From: JACRBR01 sp964371355
Lineage (GTDB): Bacteria; Chloroflexota; Dehalococcoidia; DSTF01; JACRBR01
Assembly (NCBI GenBank): GCA_964371355.1
Contig: CAYJMG010000010.1
Span: 55,995-119,994, forward strand
Reading direction: 5' to 3'
Length of the DNA: 64,000 nucleotides
How positions within the stretch are numbered: the first letter of the stretch is position 1; the number at the start of each line of letters is the position of its first letter. The notes under the pieces were generated by a model that searched no databases, had not been told where the DNA came from, and saw only the letters and a list, made by a program, of their open reading frames with translations. The position numbers were made by a program, and so were the translations under genes. Shown piece after piece: positions 56,987 through 64,000 of the stretch.

Positions 56987-58822
56987 ATGGACCCATCGCG
57001 AATACGCAACTTCTGCATCATCGCCCACATCGACCACGGCAAATCCACCCTCGCCGACCGCTTCCTGGAGATGACGGGCACCATCTCCCGGCGCGACATG
57101 GCCGAGCAGGTGCTGGACGCCATGGACCTCGAGCGGGAGAAGGGCGTCACGATCAAGGCGAAGGCCGTCCGCATGGCCTACACCGCGCGCGACGGCACGC
57201 CGTACGAGCTGAACCTGATCGACACACCGGGGCATGTGGACTTCGGGTACGAGGTCTCGCGGGCGCTCGCGGCGTGCGAAGGGGCGCTCCTCGTCGTGGA
57301 CGCGGCGCAGGGGATCCAGGCGCAAACGCTGGCCAACGTCTACCTGGCGCTGGAGGCCGACCTGAAGCTGATCCCGGTCGTGAACAAGATCGACCTGCCC
57401 TCGGCCGAGCCGGAGCGCGTGGCGCAGGAGCTGGTCGACACGCTGGGGTTCTCGCCGGATGAGATCATGTTCGCCTCGGCGAAGGAGGGTACGGGCGCCG
57501 AAGACCTGCTCGAGACGATCGTCGACCGGGTCCCGCCGCCGAAGGGCGCCGCCGATGCCCCGCTGCGGGCGTTGATCTTCGACAGCAAGTACGACGCGTA
57601 CAAGGGCGTCCTCGCCTACTGCCGCGTCATCGACGGGCGCGTCGACAACAAGCGCAAGCTGCGGCTCATGTCCACCGGTTTCACGGTCGAGCCGCTCGAG
57701 GTGGGCGTCTTTCGCCCCGGGCTCGACCCGGTGCCCGAACTCACTCTGGGCGAGGTCGGCTACATCGCCACCGGCCTGAAGACGGTGAAGGACTGCCGCG
57801 TCGGCGATACGCTCACCGACGACGGCAAGCCAGCGGCCGCGGCGCTTTCCGGCTACCGGCCGGCAAAGCCGATGGTGTTCGCGGGCCTCTACCCCGCGCA
57901 GGGGAACGAGTACCCGCTGCTGCGCGACGCGCTGGACAAGCTGCAGCTCACCGACGCGTCGCTGATCTACACGCCGGAGTCGTCGGGAGCGCTGGGTTTC
58001 GGGTTCCGGTGCGGCTTCCTGGGCCTCTTCCACATGGAGATCGTTCAGGAGCGGCTGGAGCGCGAGTACGACCTCGACCTGCTGGCGACGGCGCCGAGCG
58101 TCGAGTACGAGGTCACCAAGACGAACGGCGAAGAGGTCGTCGTCGACAGCCCGGCCGACCTGCCGCCGCCGCAGGAGATCGAGCAGATCCGCGAGCCATG
58201 GATGGACATCAGCGTGGTGTGCCCGGACCGGTACATCGGCGCGGTGATGGAGCTGGTGACGAGCAATCGGGGCGAGTTCAAGCGGATGGAGTACCTGCAG
58301 CACGGTGTGATCCAGGACGACGGCTCGAAGAAGGGCGAGGGGCGTGTGCTGCTGGAGTACCGCATCCCGCTGTCGCAGATCCTGGTGGACTTCTACGACG
58401 AGCTGAAGTCGCGCACGCAGGGGTACGCCAGCCTGGACTACAGCTTCAGCGAGAACCGGCCGGCGCCGCTGGTGAAGCTGGACATCCTGGTGAACGGTGA
58501 GCCCGTCGACGCGCTGTCGCTCATCACCCACCGCGAGAACGCCTCCCACCAGGGCCGGCTGCTGGTCGAGAAGCTGCGGTCGCTGATCCCGCGGCAGATG
58601 TTCGACGTGCCGCTACAGGCCGCGATCGGCGGGCGCATCGTCGCGCGGGAGACCATCCGTGCCATGCGCAAGAACGTGCTCGCCAAGTGCTACGGCGGCG
58701 ACATCACGCGCAAGCGGAAGCTGCTCGAAAAGCAGAAGGAAGGCAAGCGGCGCATGAAGCGCGTCGGTAACGTCGAGATCCCGCAGGAAGCCTTCATGGC
58801 GGTGCTGCGGCTGGACAAGTAG
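56987..58822 (+). CDS. lepA: Elongation factor 4 (LepA)
   Basis: A 611-residue GTPase, normal for LepA (about 600). The G domain has AHIDHGKSTLADRFLEMTG, DTPGHVDFGYEVSRALAACE, NKIDLPSAEP and FASAKEGTGAEDLLE. The LepA-specific C-terminal block is present (RENASHQGRLLVEKLRSLIP, KNVLAKCYGGDITRKRKLLE, KRMKRVGNVEIPQEAFMAVL). It back-translocates or remobilises stalled ribosomes. ATG 56987 opens the conserved start (MDPSRIRNFCIIAHIDHG). The leader before it has no strong ribosome site. Confidence 0.97.
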   Translation: MDPSRIRNFCIIAHIDHGKSTLADRFLEMTGTISRRDMAEQVLDAMDLEREKGVTIKAKAVRMAYTARDGTPYELNLIDTPGHVDFGYEVSRALAACEGALLVVDAAQGIQAQTLANVYLALEADLKLIPVVNKIDLPSAEPERVAQELVDTLGFSPDEIMFASAKEGTGAEDLLETIVDRVPPPKGAADAPLRALIFDSKYDAYKGVLAYCRVIDGRVDNKRKLRLMSTGFTVEPLEVGVFRPGLDPVPELTLGEVGYIATGLKTVKDCRVGDTLTDDGKPAAAALSGYRPAKPMVFAGLYPAQGNEYPLLRDALDKLQLTDASLIYTPESSGALGFGFRCGFLGLFHMEIVQERLEREYDLDLLATAPSVEYEVTKTNGEEVVVDSPADLPPPQEIEQIREPWMDISVVCPDRYIGAVMELVTSNRGEFKRMEYLQHGVIQDDGSKKGEGRVLLEYRIPLSQILVDFYDELKSRTQGYASLDYSFSENRPAPLVKLDILVNGEPVDALSLITHRENASHQGRLLVEKLRSLIPRQMFDVPLQAAIGGRIVARETIRAMRKNVLAKCYGGDITRKRKLLEKQKEGKRRMKRVGNVEIPQEAFMAVLRLDK

Positions 58823-59207
58823 CGGCACACGGAGCGTGTGCTCTCGTGCGTCAAACTGAAGATGTTGCGTGCGCTGCAAAGCTGCGCCGCAGCGAGACAA
58901 CTCCCCTTTCGTCGCCATTGGTTGCTGCTGACACGGCGTAGCAGACCAAAGATGCTCCCTGAGCCATCTCGCGAGGTCGGTTCCTATCTCGCGGCCGCAG
59001 GGCGACGGCCGATCAAGACCCAGCGAGATCCTCCATCGGCCGCCTCCATAACCAACGGCTCGGGGCCACAGCGGCTCGGGACCGAGATAGAGTCACCGGG
59101 CGTGAGTAGATAATCGGTCAACTATAACGTGGGCCAGCTTCACCCGCCCTCGTATTGCCATTCAACTCAACCATTGACGCGCCGATGCTTAACGAGGGTC
59201 TATAAGA
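58823..59207. other. Gene-free gap after lepA with a hairpin at 58825-58841
   Basis: GCACACG-GAG-CGTGTGC begins 2 bases after the lepA stop and can fold into a 7-bp stem, a likely end of the lepA transcript. The remaining 360 bases show no gene or tRNA that I can support. They are AT-richer at the 3-prime end, before the next gene. Confidence 0.5.
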
Positions 59208-60740
59208 TTGAGCGCGAATCTCGCTGAGGCGACGGTCATAACCGTCGGCGGCTTTCCAGGCGTAACTCTGCGTTCCGTCCGCCTTGTATTCGCGCCGTTC
59301 GCCGCCGCCTGCATCGCTATCGTTCAGCCCGTCGACTTTGACTACTGGTGGCAACGGCGAACCGGTGGCCTCATTCTCGAAACCCTGAGCATTCCACGCC
59401 AGGACCAATACTCATTCACGGCGCAAGGTGATCGGTGGATAGACCATGAGTGGTTATCGCAGGTCCTCATGTATGCGACCGAGTCTGCGGTCGGGTATCT
59501 CGGCCTGCTTATCGTCTCGCTTGCTCTAGGAGGAATCGCCTGGTGGCTGGTGTACCGCATCCTGCAAGCGGAAGGGGTCGCCGAGTTCCCCGCCTGGTTG
59601 CTCTCTCTGTCCCCGCTCCTGTTCGGAGCGATGTATTGGCGGGCACGGCCGGCGATGTTCACCGTGCTCCTGACAGCGTTCTTCCTGCATGAGCTGTACG
59701 CCTCGCGCCGAGGCGAGCGCCGATCACTCTGGCACTTGGCACCGCTGCTAGTCCTTTGGGCGAATCTCCATGCCGGATACGTCATTGGGTTGGGCCTTCT
59801 GGGAATATTTGCGCTCGCCACCCTAATCGAAACCCCGACTCGCCGGCGTCCCGAGATGTCATTCGCGCACGTGTTGAAAGTCACCGCCGTGGGCGTCGCT
59901 GTCACGAGCTTGACTCCATACACGTATGAAGGATGGCTTTACCCCTTGAGTTACCTTTCCACGGGAAACGCCAACCTGATGATTATCGACGAATGGCGCT
60001 CGCCGGACTTTCATGAGATCCGCAATCTGCCATTCGCACTGCTCCTGATTGGTCTCGTCCTCGTCGGGACAGCCCCTCGGCGCGACAACCTCTGGAATGT
60101 GCTCCTGACCATCTCATTTTCCGTGCTCGCGTTGCAGGCCGTCCGCCATCAAGTTCTTTTCGGTCTAGCGGCGCCAATCGCTCTCGGTGTGGCGCTGTCG
60201 GAAAGGTGGTCGTGGTGGACCAGGCCGCGGCCAGGCCTTGATCTTCCGCGGGCGATCAACCTGGTGGGGCTCATGGGCGTCATGGCCGCATTCGTAGCAC
60301 TCATCGCCGCATCGCCGGCAGGACTTCCGCTCTGGTCGCCCCCAATCGAGGAGGGATCGCTGGGGTTTCCGAGGCGTGCCGTTCTCTTCATGAAGGAAAA
60401 CGAGATCCGCGGCCGCGTATTCAATGACTACGCCTGGGGCGGCTATCTCATCGACAAGAGGTATCCGGACAATTTGGTGTTCATTGATGGGCGCGCCGAT
60501 CCCTACGGCGAACTGTTATCGGAATACCCGCGCATTGCGAGCGGCGCGGCGTGGGAACCCGCCTTTGACAAATACAACGTCGAACTTGCGCTCATTCGCG
60601 TGGATACCCGGCTTGCACTGGAACTACAGGGGGCCGGCTGGGACATCCTCTACCAGGATGATCTCGCGATTCTCCTTCGCGCCCCGCAGCCCTTGGCTTT
60701 CGCCGAACACCTGGCATCTGATAGCACGCGTCGCACTTGA
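59208..60740 (+). CDS. Multi-pass membrane protein, GT-C-like
   Basis: A 510-residue protein with roughly ten membrane helices. Early on it has DFDYWWQRRTGGLILETLSIP, then QDQYSFTAQGDRWIDHEWLS before the second helix. The acidic pair in an extracellular loop and WIDHEWLSQ is a pattern of GT-C-type glycosyltransferase relatives of unknown substrate. The C-terminal soluble part (GRVFNDYAWGGYLIDKRYPD, FIDGRADPYGELL) is shared by that group. A TTG at 59208 with GAGGG upstream is the best start. It would act at the membrane on lipid-linked sugars if the assignment is right. It stands alone. Confidence 0.7.
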   Translation: MSANLAEATVITVGGFPGVTLRSVRLVFAPFAAACIAIVQPVDFDYWWQRRTGGLILETLSIPRQDQYSFTAQGDRWIDHEWLSQVLMYATESAVGYLGLLIVSLALGGIAWWLVYRILQAEGVAEFPAWLLSLSPLLFGAMYWRARPAMFTVLLTAFFLHELYASRRGERRSLWHLAPLLVLWANLHAGYVIGLGLLGIFALATLIETPTRRRPEMSFAHVLKVTAVGVAVTSLTPYTYEGWLYPLSYLSTGNANLMIIDEWRSPDFHEIRNLPFALLLIGLVLVGTAPRRDNLWNVLLTISFSVLALQAVRHQVLFGLAAPIALGVALSERWSWWTRPRPGLDLPRAINLVGLMGVMAAFVALIAASPAGLPLWSPPIEEGSLGFPRRAVLFMKENEIRGRVFNDYAWGGYLIDKRYPDNLVFIDGRADPYGELLSEYPRIASGAAWEPAFDKYNVELALIRVDTRLALELQGAGWDILYQDDLAILLRAPQPLAFAEHLASDSTRRT

Positions 60741-60776
60741 CGCTCGCGGCTTCGGCACAGCCGTGTGCATCCGCAG

Positions 60777-61586
60777 TCACCTCCGCAACGTCACGTCGCC
60801 GGCTTCGACTCGCAGGAGCGTCCCGTCACCCGAACGGACGAGCAGCGCCCCGTCTTCGTCGACATCCTCCGCGGTGCCGTCGGCCTCGCCGCCCGGCCAG
60901 GAGGCATGCACCTGCTGGCCGAGCGTCATCAGGCGCTGCTTCCAGCGCTCTAGGGGCGATTCCCCCATCTTTGCCGCTGCATACAGCTCCTCGAACCGGA
61001 ACAGGTAGGCCGCGAGCAGCGACTCGCGCTCGACCTCGCGGCCGAGTTCCGTGCGAAGGCTGGTGGCGATGTCGCGGATTTCGGGGTGGTCGCGCGCGTC
61101 GAAGTTCACGTTGATCCCGGCACCGACGAGCACGAGCGGCCGCCGCTCGTCGGTGAGGTCGGACTCAATGAGGATGCCCGCCAGCTTCCTCCACGTCTGT
61201 CCACTGTCCCCTGTCCCCTGTCCGCTAGTGACCACGACATCGTTCGGCCACTTGATCTCGGCGCGGAGGCCGCAGACGTCCTCGACGGCGTGAACCACGG
61301 CGAGCGGGGCGATCATGGCGACGTCGCGCAGGACGCTGTGCGGTGGCCGCAGGACGAGCGTCGATGCCAGGTTCACCGCCGGCGGCGTGATCCACGCGCG
61401 GCCCAGCCGTCCGCGGCCCGCGGTCTGCTCGTCGGCAGCGGCGACCGTGCCCTCGGCCGCGCCGTGCTGCGCGGCGTCGCGCGCGACGTCCATGGTCGAG
61501 CCTACGCTGGGCTCGAAGACGAGGTTGCGGCCAAATGCCTTCGTCCTCAGCAAGCTGTGCGACCGGGTAACATCGAAGGCGCTCAC
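60777..61586 (-). CDS. birA: Biotin--[acetyl-CoA-carboxylase] ligase
   Basis: A 269-residue class I biotin ligase without the N-terminal helix-turn-helix. TAGRGRLGRAWITPP is the biotinyl-AMP loop and IKWPNDVVV the lysine motif; LVGAGINVNFD and the C-terminal SH3-like part follow. The loop after KWPNDVVV (TSGQGTGDSGQTWR) is encoded by four tandem CTGTCCN heptamers on the plus strand at 61198-61225, an in-frame repeat insertion. GTG 61586 overlaps the stop of the DUF6285 gene (GTGA). It would attach biotin to carboxylases such as acetyl- or propionyl-CoA carboxylase. Confidence 0.9.
   Translation of the reverse strand: MSAFDVTRSHSLLRTKAFGRNLVFEPSVGSTMDVARDAAQHGAAEGTVAAADEQTAGRGRLGRAWITPPAVNLASTLVLRPPHSVLRDVAMIAPLAVVHAVEDVCGLRAEIKWPNDVVVTSGQGTGDSGQTWRKLAGILIESDLTDERRPLVLVGAGINVNFDARDHPEIRDIATSLRTELGREVERESLLAAYLFRFEELYAAAKMGESPLERWKQRLMTLGQQVHASWPGGEADGTAEDVDEDGALLVRSGDGTLLRVEAGDVTLRR
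61198..61225. repeat. Four tandem heptamers inside birA (CTGTCCA, CTGTCCC x2, CTGTCCG)
   Basis: A 28-base array; it covers a length that is not a multiple of three but stays open in the birA frame. It encodes most of the Gly/Ser/Thr-rich loop after the KWPND motif. Confidence 0.85.
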
Positions 61587-61990
61587 GCGTCGGCCTCCAG
61601 CCACTTCGGGTTCGCCGCCTCGAGCTTGGCTCGGACGGTGTCACGCACGTGGGCGAACACGAGCTTGCGCCACTCGCCGTCCCCGTCGCTGGCATCCGCA
61701 TCGCCGTTTCGGATGCGCTCGGACAGCTCGGCACTGCGGTCCGCGATGGCCACCTTGAGGGCGGCGAGCGATCCCGGGCGCTGCGCCGGGCCGAGCAGCA
61801 CGTCGAGGCCTGCCCACTCCTGCTCGAGCTGCGACTCCTCGTGCTGCAGCTCGCGGCGGACTGTCCGAATGACGTTCGCTGCTACGCGCGCGTTGTACTG
61901 GCGGGAGCCGGTCAGCCCGGGGACGAGTTGCTCGTCGAACAGCACCTCGACGGCCCGCAGGAGTTCGTCGACATTCGGCCGGTCATGCAT
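61583..61990 (-). CDS. DUF6285 protein
   Basis: A 135-residue helical protein beginning MHDRPNVDELLRAVEVLFDE, with the DUF6285 marks VPGLTGSRQYNARVAANVIR and the C-terminal WRKLVFAHVRDTVRAKLEAA. These proteins lie next to APH-type kinases and acyl-CoA dehydrogenases in many genomes, but their function is not known. Here the kinase gene precedes it by 28 bases, a gap filled by heptamer repeats, and birA follows with a GTGA overlap. Confidence 0.78.
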   Translation of the reverse strand: MHDRPNVDELLRAVEVLFDEQLVPGLTGSRQYNARVAANVIRTVRRELQHEESQLEQEWAGLDVLLGPAQRPGSLAALKVAIADRSAELSERIRNGDADASDGDGEWRKLVFAHVRDTVRAKLEAANPKWLEADA

Positions 61991-62009
61991 CGAGCTTCCC
62001 TCCGCCGCG

Positions 62010-62037
62010 GTCCACTGTCTAGTGTCCGCCGTCCACT
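62010..62037. repeat. Four tandem heptamers across the APH-kinase stop (GTCCACT, GTCTAGT, GTCCGCC, GTCCACT)
   Basis: The array includes the stop codon of the kinase gene at 62019-62021. The last residues of that protein (VDGGH) are encoded by repeat units. Confidence 0.8.
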
Positions 62038-63050
62038 AACTTGAGCAGCTCCCACTCCGTCTCCGACGTGCGGCGGCCGATGCTGGCCAGCTCGACGCTG
62101 TTGCTGTGACCGTCGAGGTACGTCCGCCCCTGGCTGATACAGATGATGCCCCAGCGCAGGTTGCCGAACACCTCCCAGAAGCGCACGCGCTCGGGGTCGA
62201 CCTTGCCGCCGCCGGCCGCCTCGTAGGCGGCGAAGAACTCCTCGCGGTCGCCGATGCCGCCGACGGGCTTGGGCCCGCCAAAGCGCCACGAGCGCACGCA
62301 GATGAAGCCCATGTCCTCGGCGGGGTCGCCGATGTGCGCCAACTCCCAGTCGAGCATCACCCGCAACCCCTCCGGGCCGAACAGTACGTTGCCGATGCGG
62401 AAGTCGCCGTGGGTGAGGCAGCGCGGCCCACCCCGCTCAGCGACGACCGGATGCCGGTGCAGCCAGCGGAAGGCCAGCTCGAACGCGGGATGCGGTTCCG
62501 GGGCGATCGCGCGGAAGATCTGCTCGTACCGCTGCAGCTCGAACTTCGCGGGGTTCTCCGCGTCCGGCGGGGCAGGCAGGCCCTCGAGCCCGTGCTTCGC
62601 CGGATCGATGCGGTGGATCTGCGCCAGCAGGTCGCCGAGCTGGGCCGGCAGCGCGCGCCGCGCTTCGGCGTACGCCTCTTCGCGCAAGAGCCGCCGTGGC
62701 AGCGTTTCGCCATCGACGCGCCGCACGAAGAACGACTCGCCCTTGCCGATGCTCTCGTCGCCGACCCACATCGGCTCGGGCGCCGCGACGCCCTCGTCGA
62801 ACGCGGCCTTCATGAGCTGGAACTCCATCGGCCGGGAGAGCGCCTTCGCGGCGCCGCGAACGTCGCGCTGCAGGATGAGCGGCAGCGTTTCCTTCGTGCC
62901 GCCGCGCGCGACGACCGCGTCGAGCGACCAGGTCTCACGGGAAGCGCCGCCGGTGAGGCGGCGCAGGTCGGAAACGGCGGCAACGCCACCGGTCCTCGCG
63001 GCCAGAAACGTCTCGATATTCCGCGCCAGCTCGTGGTTCTCAGTGCTCAA
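62019..63050 (-). CDS. APH-type phosphotransferase (ACAD10-like kinase family)
   Basis: A 343-residue aminoglycoside-phosphotransferase fold. The catalytic loop is CLTHGDFRIGNVLFGPEGLR and the metal loop MLDWELAHIGDPAEDMGF. The N-terminal lobe has LTGGASRETWSLDAVV and LILQRDVRG (Lys replaced in the ATP lysine context by QRD). Members fused or linked to acyl-CoA dehydrogenases phosphorylate hydroxyacyl-CoA, for example 4-hydroxy acids, so this one may work in fatty-acid or lactone catabolism. The neighbours DUF6285 and a beta-barrel-like protein form a recurrent set. Confidence 0.88.
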   Translation of the reverse strand: MSTENHELARNIETFLAARTGGVAAVSDLRRLTGGASRETWSLDAVVARGGTKETLPLILQRDVRGAAKALSRPMEFQLMKAAFDEGVAAPEPMWVGDESIGKGESFFVRRVDGETLPRRLLREEAYAEARRALPAQLGDLLAQIHRIDPAKHGLEGLPAPPDAENPAKFELQRYEQIFRAIAPEPHPAFELAFRWLHRHPVVAERGGPRCLTHGDFRIGNVLFGPEGLRVMLDWELAHIGDPAEDMGFICVRSWRFGGPKPVGGIGDREEFFAAYEAAGGGKVDPERVRFWEVFGNLRWGIICISQGRTYLDGHSNSVELASIGRRTSETEWELLKLVDGGH

Positions 63051-63073
63051 GCGTCGCCCTCAGCAGGCGCGAT

Positions 63074-63087
63074 CCTGTCCCCTGTCC
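63074..63087. repeat. Two CCTGTCC tandem heptamers next to a stop codon
   Basis: It ends one base before the stop of the partial gene on the minus strand. The unit is the same as in the birA array at 61198-61225. Confidence 0.6.
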
Positions 63088-63088
63088 A

Positions 63089-64000
63089 CTACTCGACCTG
63101 GTCGAGGTACTCCGACAGCCCGTAGCCGACGGCCTCGCCGCAGCGGTACTCGGTCATGCCCTCGCCCACGTGCGTCACCATCCCACTCCGCCGGTTCCGC
63201 AGCGGGATGAACCCCATCACCTTTCCCGCGACGTCGAGCTTCTCGCCGGTGTTCAGCGTCAGGTGCGCGACCAGATCCCTGTGGAACAGCCCGTTGTCCT
63301 CGAAGTCTGTGTCGATATCAACGCCTACGATCTGGTCCATCTTGTCGCCGCGGTACACGACGCCGGCCTGCGTGCGGGTTTCGGGGTCACGCCAAACGGT
63401 CGAGACCATCATCCCGAAGTCGGGCGCGAAGTTGATCGTCAGCCAGCGGTAGCGGTGGATGGCCTGCCAGTACCGCGGGCCCCACGAGTGGTCGCGCAGC
63501 CCCAGCCCATCGATCTGCGTTACGACGCCGTCGATCTCCACCGTGCCGGTGACCTTCATGTGCTGCTCGTAGTGCGCCTTCGCGAACTCCTTCTCGGGGT
63601 CGACCACCTTGTGGCCGGCGCCGGTGCTGCCGTACGCCGGGCCCGCCGCCTCGTGGATGAGGTCGACCTTCACGGGCTTGTGCGGGTTGTTCTTGAACGC
63701 CGCGCTGGGGTCGGACATCTGAGACGGCTCGGTCAGGTAGACCGCACGGCCCTCGTATGTCGTCCGGAGCTTCTCCAGTCCCTCGATCACCTCGAACTTC
63801 ATTCCGCCCGCGTCCATCGCGTCGTTGTCCGTGATCTCCGGACGTTTGAACTGGAAGAGAACGCTGCCGTCGGGTTGGTAGAGGACCAGCGTCATCTCGG
63901 CGTAGCCCTCGTTCGCGCGGTTGCCCAGCCGCAGGAAGCCGCCCGCGTTCTTCGCGCGGTCGAAGAAGTTGAAGTACATGCTCTCGTTGAAGTTCGACTC
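63089..64000 (-). CDS. Tocopherol-cyclase/CrtC-like beta protein (partial, start outside window)
   Basis: The frame is open to the window edge, so at least 303 residues are seen; codons for SNFNES precede the ATG at 63979, which is therefore internal. The content is beta-rich: NFFDRAKNAGGFLRLGNRAN, GLRDHSWGPRYWQAIHRYRW and a closing MTEYRCGEAVGYGLSEYLDQ. The DHSWGPR-W motif is shared by hydroxyneurosporene-synthase/tocopherol-cyclase-like folds and by DUF7064-type proteins, which often lie beside APH-type kinases. Function unknown. The stop touches a heptamer array. Confidence 0.65.
   Translation of the reverse strand, partial: ESNFNESMYFNFFDRAKNAGGFLRLGNRANEGYAEMTLVLYQPDGSVLFQFKRPEITDNDAMDAGGMKFEVIEGLEKLRTTYEGRAVYLTEPSQMSDPSAAFKNNPHKPVKVDLIHEAAGPAYGSTGAGHKVVDPEKEFAKAHYEQHMKVTGTVEIDGVVTQIDGLGLRDHSWGPRYWQAIHRYRWLTINFAPDFGMMVSTVWRDPETRTQAGVVYRGDKMDQIVGVDIDTDFEDNGLFHRDLVAHLTLNTGEKLDVAGKVMGFIPLRNRRSGMVTHVGEGMTEYRCGEAVGYGLSEYLDQVE

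Overview
The window is GC-rich, densely coded bacterial chromosome. It most resembles Chloroflexota, perhaps a Dehalococcoidia-like lineage. The clues are an L,D-transpeptidase carried on a long Thr-Pro linker (46290-46979), a 47-residue DUF5679 zinc ribbon, a methylmalonyl-CoA mutase large subunit without its B12 domain, F420/deazaflavin-type oxidoreductases, and the order nusA-ylxR-infB-rbfA-(GNAT)-(THUMP methyltransferase)-truB. This placement is an inference from gene content; there is no rRNA or other marker that settles it.

1-18.5 kb is dominated by C4/C5 CoA chemistry: the end of a malic enzyme, a succinate(malate)-CoA ligase pair with a FixX-like ferredoxin, a malyl-CoA/methylmalyl-CoA lyase, a long acyl-CoA dehydrogenase of the methylsuccinyl-CoA type, a mesaconyl-CoA hydratase and a methylmalonyl-CoA mutase large subunit. 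Together they spell the second half of the ethylmalonyl-CoA pathway (methylsuccinyl-CoA to mesaconyl-CoA to methylmalyl-CoA to glyoxylate plus propionyl-CoA to succinyl-CoA). Between them sit a PIN toxin, several acetyltransferases, a formate/nitrite-type channel, and an AT-richer two-gene insert, DUF262 plus a HEPN-motif protein (11973-13673), which looks like a defence cassette.

18.6-30.7 kb is accessory metabolism: a cupredoxin, a cytochrome P450 with a clear palindromic operator, a split NHEJ module (LigD-type polymerase and ATP-dependent ligase, no Ku seen), a PAS protein, two duplicated F420-type oxidoreductases around a hemerythrin and a zinc alcohol dehydrogenase, and an orphan molybdopterin oxidoreductase with a MarR regulator.

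30.8-36.1 kb is an island at an intact tRNA-Glu (36031-36107). The 3-prime end of the tRNA is repeated at 30816-30837, and a decayed tRNA copy lies between them at 31937-32001. The island carries an AT-richer unknown gene, an MmyB-like regulator and a large secreted M23 peptidase. No integrase remains.

36.3-47.5 kb holds a thiolase-like protein, an SDR, a DapA-type lyase, a Gfo/Idh oxidoreductase, a VapBC pair, a DUF6807 protein, a cupin, a lipase-like hydrolase, an SRPBCC protein, the L,D-transpeptidase and DUF5679. 47.5-58.8 kb is the conserved translation/transcription block (truB, rbfA, infB, ylxR, nusA, then a drug-type ABC exporter and lepA divergently). nusA has an intrinsic terminator in its leader. 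59.2-64 kb holds a multi-membrane protein, birA, DUF6285, an APH-type kinase and a partial beta-barrel-like protein.

Two repeat systems run through the whole window. One is short tandem arrays of mostly 7-base units, different at each locus, which often touch stop codons. The other is a dispersed 21-base palindrome (GCGCGGGCT, loop, AGCCCGCGC).
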